From positions 1 through 38,111 of the forward strand of contig JAJUJV010000008.1 in assembly GCA_029265155.1 (NCBI GenBank): a stretch of DNA of 38,111 nucleotides. The letters are read 5' to 3'. The position numbers and the translations under genes were made by a program. The notes beneath the pieces were generated by a model. It was given only the letters and a program-made list of their open reading frames with translations. It was not told where the DNA came from and ran no database searches. This DNA comes from Altererythrobacter sp. Its GTDB lineage: Bacteria; Pseudomonadota; Alphaproteobacteria; Sphingomonadales; Sphingomonadaceae. Below are positions 7,503 through 15,078 of this stretch, in pieces (position 1 is the first letter of the stretch; every line of letters begins with the position of its first letter).

Positions 7503-8387
7503 ATGGCGATGCGATCATGGCTGTTCGTCCCCGGCGACAGCGAAGCCAAACTGAACAAGGTCGCCGGCTTCGGCGCCGACGTCGTGATCGTCGATCTCGA
7601 AGACGCGGTGGCTCCTGCGGCCAAGCCGGCCGCGCGTGAGCTGGCGCGGGGCTGGCTAGACGCTCACCGCACGCAGCTCCTCGCCGGGCGGGCCTTTGCT
7701 CGCTGGGTGCGGATCAATGCCCTCGACACCCCTCTGTGGCGGGAGGACCTCGCCGCGGTGATGCCGGGCTGGCCCGACGGAGTGATGGTCCCCAAGGCCT
7801 CGGGGCCCGAGCAGCTCCAGCTCCTTTCGGCGGAGATCATGCAGCTGGAGCAGCGCCACGGCATCGAGATCGGAACGACCCGCATCCTCCCGTTGGTCAG
7901 CGAGACGCCGGCCGCCGCACTCGGCATCGCCGCTTACGCCAACGCGGCGCTGCCACGGCTGGCCGGCCTGACCTGGGGAGCCGAAGACCTCTCGGCGGCG
8001 ATCGGTGCCCACCGCAAGCGCGACGACCGGGGAGGCTGGACGGACACCTTCCGCTACGTTCGGGCCCAAGTCCTGCTGGCCGCCCATGCCCGCGGGGTCA
8101 TGGCGATCGACACGCTGCATAGCGATTTTCGCGATACCGAGAATTTACAGCGCATCGCCGCCGAGTCTTACGGCGACGGCTTCTCTGGCATGCTGGCGAT
8201 CCACCCCAGCCAAGTGCCGATCATCAACACTGCCTTTTCGCCGGGCGAGGAAGAGATCACCCGCGCCCGAGCGATCGTTGCCGCGTTCCGCGCCAATCCC
8301 GGCGCCGGCGCACTGCAGATCGAGGGACAGATGATCGACCAGCCGCACCTCGAGCAGGCGCGTCGCCTGCTTGCACGGCTCAGCTGA
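7503..8387 (+). CDS. CitE-like CoA ester lyase (HpcH/HpaI aldolase family)
   Basis: 294 residues. Opening 'RSWLFVPGDSEAKLNKVAGF' and 'VIVDLEDAVAPAAKPAAR' are the CitE/malyl-CoA lyase signatures; 'RINALDTPLWREDLAAV' holds the substrate-binding Arg. 'GLTWGAEDLSAAIGAHRKRD' carries the metal-binding E-D, and 'SGMLAIHPSQVPIINTAFSP' is the C-terminal lid motif. These enzymes cleave or form malyl-, citramalyl- or similar beta-hydroxyacyl-CoA esters with Mg2+. ATG 7503 was chosen because AAAGGA (7491-7496) is 6 bases upstream of it, while ATG 7497 directly abuts that site; ATG 7509 is also possible. The TGA directly abuts the stop of the convergent lipoprotein gene. Confidence 0.85.
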   Translation: MAMRSWLFVPGDSEAKLNKVAGFGADVVIVDLEDAVAPAAKPAARELARGWLDAHRTQLLAGRAFARWVRINALDTPLWREDLAAVMPGWPDGVMVPKASGPEQLQLLSAEIMQLEQRHGIEIGTTRILPLVSETPAAALGIAAYANAALPRLAGLTWGAEDLSAAIGAHRKRDDRGGWTDTFRYVRAQVLLAAHARGVMAIDTLHSDFRDTENLQRIAAESYGDGFSGMLAIHPSQVPIINTAFSPGEEEITRARAIVAAFRANPGAGALQIEGQMIDQPHLEQARRLLARLS

Positions 8388-8735
8388 CTACTCGGCTTCG
8401 GCAGCTTCGTCTGCCGCAGCTTCGCCGGCGTCTTCTTCGGTCTCGGTCTCGGTTTCGGCTTCGCTTTCAGCCGCGTAGTCGGCTTCATCCGCGCTCTGGG
8501 TCGGAGCAGCGGCGCGTGTCGTGGTCGCGTTCGCCTGGCTCTGCGCTGCAGCGAAAGCTTCCGGATCCTCGAGCGGTGCTTGGGAGCGCACCCGGTCGAG
8601 CGGTAGCATGGCGTCGCTGATCGTACCTTCGAGTACTTCGTTGGGAGCTTGCGCCGTTTCGTCGCCTGCATCGTCGCCGCATGCCGCCAGCAGCCCGGCG
8701 GCTGCCAAGACCAGAATAAGGCGCTTGTCGATCAT
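8388..8735 (-). CDS. Small acidic lipoprotein of unknown function
   Basis: 115 residues. N-terminus [19 protein letters not shown] is a lipoprotein signal peptide with lipobox L-A-A-C, so the mature protein starts at Cys19 and is anchored to a membrane. After a short ordered-looking segment ('[20 protein letters not shown]') the protein becomes low-complexity Ala/Glu/Asp/Thr ending in an acidic tail ('[20 protein letters not shown]'). A strong GGAGGGAG site precedes the ATG, which overlaps the lipB stop by ATGA, indicating coupling. No function can be inferred; the acidic tail may bind cations or stay disordered. The N-terminal 60 residues contain the only region likely to be conserved. Confidence 0.75.
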   Translation of the reverse strand: MIDKRLILVLAAAGLLAACGDDAGDETAQAPNEVLEGTISDAMLPLDRVRSQAPLEDPEAFAAAQSQANATTTRAAAPTQSADEADYAAESEAETETETEEDAGEAAADEAAEAE

Positions 8736-9397
8736 GCTCCCTCCGATGCTTCGAGCGCGCCGAGGAACTCGTCGAGCCGTGCCTGCAGGGCCCCATCCCA
8801 TTCCTCCGCGCCGACCGCAAGACCGAGCCGCGCCAGGCTGGTGACGCCGTACTCGGCGATCCCGCACGGAACAATGCCCGAGAAATGCGACAAGTCGGGG
8901 TCGAGATTGACCGCAAAGCCGTGCATCGTCACCCAGCGCCGCACCCGCACCCCGATCGCGCCGATCTTGGCTTCGCTGCCGTCGCGGTCCCGCGTCCAGA
9001 TGCCGATCCGCTCCGGCACCGCCCAAGCCTCGACGCCGAAATCGGCGAGAGTGGCGATCACCCAGCTTTCCAGCGCATGGACGAAGCGCCGCACATCGCG
9101 CCCGCGACGGCCCAGGTCGAGCAGCACATAGCCGACCCGCTGCCCGGGCCCGTGATATGTATAGCGCCCGCCGCGGCCGGTCTCGACCACATCGAAACGC
9201 GGGTCGATCAGCTCGCTCGCCGGCGCGCTCGTCCCGGCGGTATAGACCGGTGGATGCTCGAGCAGCCAGACCAGTTCGCTCGCCTCGCCGGCACGGATTG
9301 CGGCATTGCGCGCTTCCTGCTTGGCCAGCGCGTCCCGGTAAGGCACCAGGGTCCCGCTCCGCCGCCACTCGATCGACTTGGTTGTCAACAGCCCCAT
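8732..9397 (-). CDS. lipB: Octanoyl-[acyl-carrier-protein]:protein N-octanoyltransferase
   Basis: 221 residues; transfers octanoyl from ACP to lipoyl domains, the first step of de novo lipoate synthesis, cytoplasmic. Diagnostic segments are '[18 protein letters not shown]', '[20 protein letters not shown]', the catalytic Lys in '[20 protein letters not shown]' (Lys ~144), and the catalytic Cys in '[17 protein letters not shown]' (Cys ~178). Start at 9397 ([11 protein letters not shown]) chosen because it matches family length and avoids running into the divergent gene at 9466; the ORF-track start at 9508 is too long. It is followed by an overlapping lipoprotein gene. Confidence 0.93.
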   Translation of the reverse strand: MGLLTTKSIEWRRSGTLVPYRDALAKQEARNAAIRAGEASELVWLLEHPPVYTAGTSAPASELIDPRFDVVETGRGGRYTYHGPGQRVGYVLLDLGRRGRDVRRFVHALESWVIATLADFGVEAWAVPERIGIWTRDRDGSEAKIGAIGVRVRRWVTMHGFAVNLDPDLSHFSGIVPCGIAEYGVTSLARLGLAVGAEEWDGALQARLDEFLGALEASEGA

Positions 9398-9465
9398 CGT
9401 CCGGGTTTGCTGGCGGCAGAAAACCGCCTTATCAAGCCTGAGTTGGATCGAAGGGGGCACAGAGC

Positions 9466-10293
9466 ATGAAATTCGATATGAGCCGCGCGTGGAACGATGC
9501 CACCGCACTGCTCGGCGGCAACCGCGATGTCCTCCTCATCGTCGCCGGGGTGTTCTTCTTTCTGCCGTACCTGGCGATGGCCTTGCTTCTGCCGAACTAC
9601 GCCACCTCGCTGGAAACCAGTGCCGCAAATCCGGCCGACGTCGACCAGGCGTTCGAGCAGATGGTGGAAGTCTATGGGCAGATCTGGTGGGCCCTGTTGC
9701 TGGTCCTGATCATCCAGGGCATCGGCATGCTCGCGGTACTCGCACTGTTAACCGACCGGTCGCGCCCGACCGTCGGCGAAGCGATCGGTATCGGCGCGAA
9801 GGGACTTCCCTCTTACATCGGCACGCAGCTTCTCCAGTCCCTGCTGATCGTGCTGATCATCGCCATTCCCTTCTTCATGGCCGCGAGCGGCGCGGTGCTG
9901 ATCGGTGCAATCCTCAGTCTCGTCGCGTTGGTCGCCTGCGTTTACCTGATGGTGAAGTTCTCGCTCACCTCGCCGGTAATCGGCATCGACCGGCTGCTGA
10001 ACCCGATCGCCGTGCTGCAGCGCTCGTGGCGGCTGACGAAGGGCAACAGCGTTCGGTTGTTCCTGTTCTACCTGTTGCTGCTGATCGCCGCGACGGTGCT
10101 GTCGATCGTCATCGGCCTGGTCGTCGGGTTGATCGCGGCGCTCGCCGGGGACGGCGGAGCGCTGATCATCAGCGGCGTGCTGAACGCCTTGCTCAACATG
10201 ATCTTCGTCGTGGTGCTGCTGGCGGTGCTCGCCGCCGTTCACCGCCAACTGGCGGGCCCCTCCGCCGCAGCGGTGAGCGAGACGTTCGAATAG
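9466..10293 (+). CDS. Multi-pass membrane protein (glycerophosphoryl diester phosphodiesterase membrane-domain-like)
   Basis: 275 residues with six or so hydrophobic helices: '[20 protein letters not shown]', '[20 protein letters not shown]', '[20 protein letters not shown]', '[20 protein letters not shown]', '[20 protein letters not shown]', and a last one ending '[13 protein letters not shown]'. The motif '[20 protein letters not shown]' followed by 'SWRLTKGN' is typical of the membrane domain found on some glycerophosphodiester phosphodiesterases and of related stand-alone proteins (S-x-x-L-T-x-G-x). No catalytic domain is present. AAGGGGG lies 8 bases upstream of the ATG. The role is unknown, perhaps membrane-lipid related given the SAM methyltransferase facing it, which is inference. 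Confidence 0.72.
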   Translation: MKFDMSRAWNDATALLGGNRDVLLIVAGVFFFLPYLAMALLLPNYATSLETSAANPADVDQAFEQMVEVYGQIWWALLLVLIIQGIGMLAVLALLTDRSRPTVGEAIGIGAKGLPSYIGTQLLQSLLIVLIIAIPFFMAASGAVLIGAILSLVALVACVYLMVKFSLTSPVIGIDRLLNPIAVLQRSWRLTKGNSVRLFLFYLLLLIAATVLSIVIGLVVGLIAALAGDGGALIISGVLNALLNMIFVVVLLAVLAAVHRQLAGPSAAAVSETFE

Positions 10294-10310
10294 CGCCGCG
10301 GCGCTTGGGG

Positions 10311-10937
10311 TCAGGCCTTCCAGCCCCAGGCGAGCAGGCACGGCGGGACGTTCATCCAGGTCATGCCGGTTTCGACCCGTTCAAAGTACCGCGCGGTCAG
10401 GTCGCGGGCGACGGTGCTGAACTGGTAGGTCAGGAACGCGCCACCGGGCCGGATCACCCGGTGCGTTGCTGCCACAATGGCGGGACCTACCCCTTCTGGC
10501 AAAGTCGAGAACGGCAGCCCCGACAGCACGTAGTCCGCCTTCTCGTGGCCGAGCGAGCGGACGATGTCCTCGACATCCTCCGCCGAACCCAGCACCGCGT
10601 GGAACCGGCTGTCGCGGATCGTCCGCTTCAGGTAGTCGATGAACAGCGGGTTGGTGTCGATCACCACCAGTTCGCCATCACGCGGCAACCGATCGAGCAC
10701 CGGGCGGCAGAACGTGCCGACGCCCGGGCCGTATTCGACGAAGAGCTTGCACTCGTTCCAGTTCACCGGCCCTAGCATCTTCTCGATCGTCGAGCGCGAC
10801 GACGGGATGATCGAACCGACCATCCGCGGGTGCTCGACGAACCCCCGGAAGAACACGCCGGCGGGGCCAAGAGTCTGCGAGACTCGGCGCATCAAACCTG
10901 CGCCCCGGCGTTCCCCGGCCAACTCGCTGCCATCCAT
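10311..10937 (-). CDS. Class I SAM-dependent methyltransferase (PmtA / phospholipid N-methyltransferase-like)
   Basis: 208 residues. Motif I is 'CKLFVEYGPGVGTFCRPVL' (E-x-G-P-G-x-G-x), followed by the acidic motif II 'GELVVIDTNPLFIDYLKR', 'FHAVLGSAEDVEDIV' and motif IV 'ADYVLSGLPFSTLPEGV' (the S-G-L-P-F segment is characteristic of PmtA-like and rRNA dimethylase-like enzymes). The beginning 'FFRGFVEHPRMVGSIIPSSR' also matches this family, which includes phosphatidylethanolamine N-methyltransferases. It ends in a short aromatic tail 'NVPPCLLAWGWKA', perhaps membrane-interacting. A lipid substrate is the best guess. ATG 10892 (MRRVSQTLG) is an alternative start; neither start has a strong ribosome binding site. 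Confidence 0.78.
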   Translation of the reverse strand: MDGSELAGERRGAGLMRRVSQTLGPAGVFFRGFVEHPRMVGSIIPSSRSTIEKMLGPVNWNECKLFVEYGPGVGTFCRPVLDRLPRDGELVVIDTNPLFIDYLKRTIRDSRFHAVLGSAEDVEDIVRSLGHEKADYVLSGLPFSTLPEGVGPAIVAATHRVIRPGGAFLTYQFSTVARDLTARYFERVETGMTWMNVPPCLLAWGWKA

Positions 10938-11056
10938 GCTGTGGAACGTGCCCCTTTCGCTGTGCGGGCATTAGGGCTTTGCCCGCGGACAAGGCGCCCG
11001 ACTGGCAAATCTGCCCCGGCAATGCAAGCGTAGCCGTGAACGGCTCATCGCTCATC

Positions 11057-11401
11057 TCACAGAATTTCGTCCACCTTTTCGGCCGGCCGGCAGAGCCGAA
11101 CACCCTTTTCGGTCTCGACCAGCGGCCGTTCGATCAGCCGCGGTTCGGCCGCCATCGCTTCGAGCACTTCGTCATCACTGGCCGAAGGCAAGCCTCGATC
11201 TTCCGCATCGGTGCCACGCAGCCGCAGCCCCTGGACCGGCGTGATGCCGGCATCGCGATAGAGCTGCGCCAGCTTGTCGCGCGAGGGCGGGTCCTTCAGG
11301 TACTCGACCACTTCGAGCTCGACATCGTCCCGCTCCTGCAACTGCGCCAGCACCTTGCGCGAGGTACCGCAGTTGGAGTTGTGCCAGATCGTCGCTTTCA
11401 T
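11057..11401 (-). CDS. arsC: ArsC family glutaredoxin-type reductase (arsenate reductase-like)
   Basis: 114 residues. 'MKATIWHNSNCGTSRKVLAQ' contains the catalytic Cys11 in the H-N-x-x-C-G-T-S-R loop of glutaredoxin-dependent arsenate reductases. 'LEVVEYLKDPPSRDKLAQLY' and the later 'EPRLIERPLVETEKGVRLCRP' provide the conserved K/E-Y-L and R-P arginines that bind the oxyanion. No arsenite exporter or ArsR regulator is nearby, and the gene sits 10 bases downstream of a 2Fe-2S subunit gene, so arsenic resistance is not certain; YffB/Spx-like redox roles occur in this superfamily. ATG 11401 is the family-typical start. Confidence 0.87.
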   Translation of the reverse strand: MKATIWHNSNCGTSRKVLAQLQERDDVELEVVEYLKDPPSRDKLAQLYRDAGITPVQGLRLRGTDAEDRGLPSASDDEVLEAMAAEPRLIERPLVETEKGVRLCRPAEKVDEIL

Positions 11402-11411
11402 CGTCTTGCTC

Positions 11412-11948
11412 CTAGGGGGCGCGCATTGCGGGGACAGCGGCCGCTGCGTCTTGGGGATCGATGCCGGGAGCCGGCGCTGCGCTGATGCGCTCGGCCCGCC
11501 GGGCGACGCGGCCGGCGCGCTGGATCGCGCGAACCAGCCGCGGATAGACCCCGCAGCGGCACAAATTGGGAATAGCCTGCTTGATTTCTTCCTCGCTGGG
11601 GGCGGCGTTGCGCGCCAGGAGGCCGGCGGCGGCAATGGCGATGCCCGGCGTGCAGAACCCGCACTGAATCGCCTGCTCCGCCACCAGGGCCTGCTGCACC
11701 GGATGCGAGCGGTCGCGCGACAGGCCCTCGATCGTGGTGACGATCCGCCCTTCGGCTTCGGCCAACGTCACCAGGCAACTGCGCAGCGCGGCTCCGTCGA
11801 TCAGCACCATGCAGGCGCCGCAGTCGCCGACGCCGCAGCCGTACTTAGTGCCGGTGAGGTTGGCGGCATCGCGCAGCGCCCACAGCAGCGGCGTCTGCGG
11901 ATCAAGCTCGAAGCGGACCGGGCGGCCGTTGACGGTGAGATCGGTCAT
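11412..11948 (-). CDS. 2Fe-2S small subunit of a molybdenum hydroxylase (IorA/CoxS-like), no large subunit nearby
   Basis: 178 residues with two [2Fe-2S] modules. The plant-type N-terminal cluster is 'KYGCGVGDCGACMVLIDG' plus Cys58 (Cys 38, 43, 46, 58). The C-terminal cluster uses 'QCGFCTPG' (Cys 96, 99) and 'CRCGVYPR' (Cys 130, 132). These small subunits pass electrons from a molybdopterin-cytosine-dinucleotide large subunit in aldehyde or heterocycle hydroxylases, but here the next gene is arsC and no large subunit exists in the window. About 25 C-terminal residues rich in Ala/Pro extend past the family core, as in IorA. The ATG overlaps the upstream zinc-ribbon gene stop (ATGA), so it belongs to the aldolase transcript. 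Confidence 0.88.
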   Translation of the reverse strand: MTDLTVNGRPVRFELDPQTPLLWALRDAANLTGTKYGCGVGDCGACMVLIDGAALRSCLVTLAEAEGRIVTTIEGLSRDRSHPVQQALVAEQAIQCGFCTPGIAIAAAGLLARNAAPSEEEIKQAIPNLCRCGVYPRLVRAIQRAGRVARRAERISAAPAPGIDPQDAAAAVPAMRAP

Positions 11949-12154
11949 GCCGGTGCGTAGCTTTCCAGATAGCCGCAGCGAGCGCAGCGCCAGGTTTCGA
12001 TCGGGAGACGCCTCAGCCCTTTGAAGTCGATCCCCCACCACTTACGTCGGGGGGCGCCTTCAACCCAGGTTTCGACATTGGTCGAGTAATCCTTGGCCTC
12101 TGGAACAAAACCCTGTTCCATGCGCCCCGCACACTTGGGGCAAGACTTGCTCAT
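11945..12154 (-). CDS. Small zinc-ribbon protein of unknown function
   Basis: 69 residues from ATG 12154. Two CxxC knuckles, 'SCPKCAGRMEQGFVP' at the N-terminus and 'WRCARCGYLESYA' at the C-terminus, should bind one zinc. The middle ('TWVEGAPRRKWWGIDFKG') is basic and aromatic. This matches small PF-type zinc-ribbon proteins with 'C-P-x-C-x-x-x-M-x-x-G' starts, whose function is not established. It is locked between the aldolase and the 2Fe-2S subunit by ATGA overlaps on both sides, which makes co-translation and a joint role plausible. The ORF-track start at 12196 lies inside the aldolase and is not preferred. Confidence 0.78.
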   Translation of the reverse strand: MSKSCPKCAGRMEQGFVPEAKDYSTNVETWVEGAPRRKWWGIDFKGLRRLPIETWRCARCGYLESYAPA

Positions 12155-12906
12155 TCGCGCCAGCTCCGGTCGACTGTGTCCAGCTTGCGCACCCACGCCT
12201 CGAAATCAGCGCGGCCGAAGTCCTTGAGCGCCACCTCGTCCCGGTCGCGCTGGTGCACCGCGATCACTTCCGGCGACACACGGATGGGTTTTCCCAGCGC
12301 CGCTGTCTTGACCTGAATCTCGCAGGCCCGCTGCAGCATGTAGTAGTTGAAGAACATCTCGTAGAGCGTTTCGCCCAGGACCACCGGCCCGTGGTTGCGC
12401 AGCATCAGCACCCGCCTGTCGCCGAGGTTCTTCAGCAGCCGCTCGCCTTCCTCGGCGCGCACGGTGATGCCCTCGAAATCGTGATAGCCGACCTGTCCTT
12501 CGAAGAAGCAGGCATAGAAGTTCGTCGGCGTCAGGCCGTGCTCGCTCGAACAGACCGCCATCGTATCGGGCGTATGCGTATGGACGATGGCGTGCGCCCA
12601 ATCGAGTTGGCGGTGGAACAAGCCATGCTGCGTGAAGCCCGCTTTGTTCACCGGATGGGGGCTGCCGCACAGCTTGTTGCCCTCGCTATCGATCTTGACC
12701 AGATTGCTCGCGCAGACCTCGTTCCACAGCAGCCCGTACGGGTTGATGAGGAATGCCTCCTCCCCGGGGACGCGCAAGGTGATGTGGTTGTAGATCGATT
12801 CCGACCAGCCGAGCATGTCGAAGATCCGGTAACATGCCGCCAGTTCCTGCCGCGCGGTCCACTCCGCATCGCTGCACTCGACATGCCGCCTGAGCTGGGT
12901 TGCCAT
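12151..12906 (-). CDS. Class II aldolase/adducin domain protein
   Basis: 251 residues from ATG 12906, for which AGAGGAG lies 7 bases upstream; ATG 12912 is too close to that site. The class II aldolase fold is shown by 'YNHITLRVPGEEAFLINPYG', the first zinc ligands in 'AHAIVHTHTPDTMAVCSSEH' (H-T-H), and the third ligand in 'VLMLRNHGPVVLGETLYEMF' (R-N-H-G). The family splits or decarboxylates hydroxy/keto compounds, classically L-fuculose 1-phosphate; proteobacterial adducin-like members often have non-sugar substrates. It begins a coupled minus-strand unit (aldolase, zinc ribbon, 2Fe-2S subunit, ArsC) divergent from the catabolic cluster at 13207, which suggests a shared substrate (inference). 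Confidence 0.86.
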   Translation of the reverse strand: MATQLRRHVECSDAEWTARQELAACYRIFDMLGWSESIYNHITLRVPGEEAFLINPYGLLWNEVCASNLVKIDSEGNKLCGSPHPVNKAGFTQHGLFHRQLDWAHAIVHTHTPDTMAVCSSEHGLTPTNFYACFFEGQVGYHDFEGITVRAEEGERLLKNLGDRRVLMLRNHGPVVLGETLYEMFFNYYMLQRACEIQVKTAALGKPIRVSPEVIAVHQRDRDEVALKDFGRADFEAWVRKLDTVDRSWRE

Positions 12907-12957
12907 GATCATGCTCCTCTCGGTCGCGGGCTTACCTGAAAAGCTGATCGAATCCAT

Positions 12958-13206
12958 AGTCCGGTCCGCCCTCGGCTTGCGGAAGATTACTAAGATTACG
13001 CCCTCCCGCGCTTAGGTCGCTCTGTGCGGGTGCTTGCTTGAGAGAATTTGAGAACGGCTACCCATGAGACCGTTCAACTAACCTATTCGGTGTTTTTTTG
13101 CAAGGTGCTCCTATCCTCGATGCGCGCCTTCGCAACCAATTGACATTGTCCCCGCGATTGGCGAGCCATGACACAGACGTCGCGGCAAGCGACGCGGGGA
13201 GAGGAT
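12958..13206. promoter_or_regulatory. Divergent intergenic control region of the catabolic cluster
   Basis: About 300 bases separate the aldolase start from the VOC gene start. It contains the 8-mer AAGATTAC twice with one base between copies (12983-12990, 12992-12999), and a perfect inverted repeat GAACGG-N12-CCGTTC (13052-13075). A TTGACA hexamer lies at 13140-13145, but the sequence 17 bases on (GAGCCA) is not a recognisable -10. AT content is locally higher than around it (TGTTTTTTTGC at 13091). These are candidate binding sites for the cluster's AraC regulator or another factor; none is proven. A clear ribosome site GGGGAGAGG precedes ATG 13207. Confidence 0.4.
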
Positions 13207-13752
13207 ATGGCAGCAGAGCTCGGCTACGGGCAGCCGATGGGCGGTGTCGCCCAGACGGCTTTCGTCGTCCCTGACCTTCACGCGGCGATCAACCGCTGGG
13301 TCGCGGACATGCGGGCCGGTCCGTTCTTCGTGCTGCCCAACTTCCTCGTGCCGGGACAGACCTACCGCGGCGAGGAATCGCGCGCCGACATCACCATCGC
13401 GATGGGCTTTGCCGGACACATGCTGATCGAGCTGATCCAGCCGCTCGACAGCGAACCTTCGGTCTACCAGGAAACCATCGCGCTGCGCGGTTACGGCTTC
13501 CACCATGTCGGCATCGCCTGCGCCGACGTCGATGCCGACAGCCGGGCGTACCAGGCGCGCGGTTATCACGAAGCGTTTCGCGCCTCGGTCCCGACCGGCG
13601 GAGAGGTCGTGTATCTCGACAACGGCACCGGCGCGCAGCTCGGCTTCATCGAGCTGCTGCCGGTCACTCCCGGCATGGATCAGACCTTCACCCGTTTCTG
13701 GGAGGCGTCCCTCGGCTGGGACGGCGCCGATCCCGTTCGCTCCTTCCTCTGA
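13207..13752 (+). CDS. VOC (glyoxalase-like) family protein
   Basis: 181 residues from ATG 13207 with GGGGAGAGG just upstream (ORF-track start 13168 rejected). Two beta-alpha-beta-beta-beta modules are visible. The first is 'VAQTAFVVPDLHAAINRWVA' with 'ADITIAMGFAGHMLIELIQP'. The second is 'YGFHHVGIACADVDADSRAY' with 'VVYLDNGTGAQLGFIELLPV'. His in 'GFHHVGI' and Glu in 'IELI'/'FIELL' are likely metal ligands, whereas the usual first-strand His is replaced by Gln/Thr ('QTAFVV'). Close relatives in the superfamily are methylmalonyl-CoA epimerase, glyoxalase and extradiol dioxygenases. First gene of the plus-strand catabolic cluster; it may act on the same substrate as the cupins downstream. Confidence 0.8.
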   Translation: MAAELGYGQPMGGVAQTAFVVPDLHAAINRWVADMRAGPFFVLPNFLVPGQTYRGEESRADITIAMGFAGHMLIELIQPLDSEPSVYQETIALRGYGFHHVGIACADVDADSRAYQARGYHEAFRASVPTGGEVVYLDNGTGAQLGFIELLPVTPGMDQTFTRFWEASLGWDGADPVRSFL

Positions 13753-13765
13753 AAGACCCGAGCCG

Positions 13766-15067
13766 ATGGCCATCACTTCGGAAACCGAAATCCTCGCCCG
13801 CCAGGATCAGCCGACCGGGAACTGGTCGAAAAATTCACCGGGCTACCAGACCCTGCTGGTATTCCTGCTCAGCCTCAATTTCGGGATCGTGTTCTTCGAC
13901 CGGCAGGCGCTCAACGTGCTCATCCCGATGGGGGTCGAAGCCGATCTGCAACTGTCGCAGACCCAGATCGGACTTCTCGCATCGGGCCTCAGCTTTAGCT
14001 GGGCCATCGCTGCCTTTTTCGTCGGGCGGCTGTCGGACTCGCTTGGCAAGCGAAAGCTGCTGCTGATCATCGCCACGATCGCCTTTTCGCTGTGTTCGTT
14101 CCTGTCGGGACTGGCCACCAGCTTCCTGTTCCTGTTCGCCGCGCGTCTGCTGATGGGCGCGGCGGAAGGCGGCGTGATGCCGATCAGCCACGCCATGGTG
14201 GCAAGCGAGGTCGATCCCAACCGCCGCGGCCTTGCGCAAGGCGTGGCTCAAAACCTCGGCTCGAACCTCCTCGGCAGCTTCCTCGCCCCGGTGGTGCTGG
14301 TAGCCTTCGCCACGGCGTTCAGTTGGCGCGAGGCATTCTACCTGGCGGCAGTACCCGGCATCGTTAGCGCCGCTCTGATCTGGTTCCTGCTCAAGGAACC
14401 GGAGCCGGTGAAAATCGCGGGAACCGAAAAGTCGATCTCGATCCGGGAGGCGCTGAAAGAGCGCAACATGTGGATTTGCGTGGTCGTCGGCGTGCTGATG
14501 GTGGCCCACTTCGTCATCACCTGGGCGTTTATGCCGTTCTATCTCGTAGAGGGCAAAGGCATCGACACCTCCACGATGAGCTGGCTGATGGGCGCGCTCG
14601 GGATCGCGGCGTCGATCTACAGCTTCGTCGTGTCCGGCATTTCGGATTACATTGGCCGCAAGCCGGTGATGGTGGCGCTTCCGTTCCTATCGGTCCTCGG
14701 TCCGCTCGGGGCGTTCTACTTCGAAGGCTCGGCCATGGTCCTGGCGGCGATCTTCTTTGTCGGCTGGGCGGTTAACGGCACGTTCCCGATCTTCATGGCC
14801 ACGATTCCATCGGAAACGTTTAAGCCCATCCATCACGCCACCGTCCTGGGCCTGGCGATGGGTTCGTGCGAAATCCTGGGTGGTGTGTTCGGGCCGCCGA
14901 TCGCGGGCATGCTCAACGACGCTTTCGGGATCGACGCTTTCCTCTACGTCCTGATGGTCCTCGCCGTGATCAGCGGGTTCGTTTCGATGGGATTGCGCGA
15001 GACTGCGCCCGTCGCGCTGGCGCGGCGTGCCGCAAATTCGGCTCCAGCAAAAGGGCATGCCTTCTAG
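13766..15067 (+). CDS. MFS transporter (inner-membrane substrate importer, probable)
   Basis: 433 residues, twelve predicted membrane segments in two six-helix halves. The loop 2-3 MFS signature is 'FFVGRLSDSLGKRKLLL' (G-x-x-x-D-x-x-G-x-R/K) with a second copy 'VSGISDYIGRKPVMVALP' in the other half. 'FGIVFFDRQALNVLIP' in helix 1 is typical of the ACS / spinster-like carriers of organic acids. The central loop carries charged 'LKEPEPVKIAGTEKSISIRE'. It starts 13 bases after the VOC gene stop and precedes an AraC regulator by 11 bases, so the three are probably one transcript. With the TonB-dependent receptor it would provide outer- and inner-membrane passage of one substrate. Confidence 0.87.
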   Translation: MAITSETEILARQDQPTGNWSKNSPGYQTLLVFLLSLNFGIVFFDRQALNVLIPMGVEADLQLSQTQIGLLASGLSFSWAIAAFFVGRLSDSLGKRKLLLIIATIAFSLCSFLSGLATSFLFLFAARLLMGAAEGGVMPISHAMVASEVDPNRRGLAQGVAQNLGSNLLGSFLAPVVLVAFATAFSWREAFYLAAVPGIVSAALIWFLLKEPEPVKIAGTEKSISIREALKERNMWICVVVGVLMVAHFVITWAFMPFYLVEGKGIDTSTMSWLMGALGIAASIYSFVVSGISDYIGRKPVMVALPFLSVLGPLGAFYFEGSAMVLAAIFFVGWAVNGTFPIFMATIPSETFKPIHHATVLGLAMGSCEILGGVFGPPIAGMLNDAFGIDAFLYVLMVLAVISGFVSMGLRETAPVALARRAANSAPAKGHAF

Positions 15068-15078
15068 GGGACAGTCCG

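Noticed and set aside
9466-10293. Complete glycerophosphodiester phosphodiesterase
   Set aside because: Only a membrane-domain-like sequence is present, with no catalytic TIM-barrel motifs.
11057-11401. Arsenic resistance operon
   Set aside because: No ArsR, ArsB/Acr3 or ArsH nearby; a lone ArsC-like reductase does not support it.
13050-13076. EcfG promoter in the divergent catabolic region (AGAAC...CGTT)
   Set aside because: The first box is AGAAC, and the spacer is 15, so it misses both the consensus and the spacing.
13140-13168. Sigma-70 promoter with TTGACA before the VOC gene
   Set aside because: No acceptable -10 hexamer at 16-18 bases; kept only as a note in the control-region feature.
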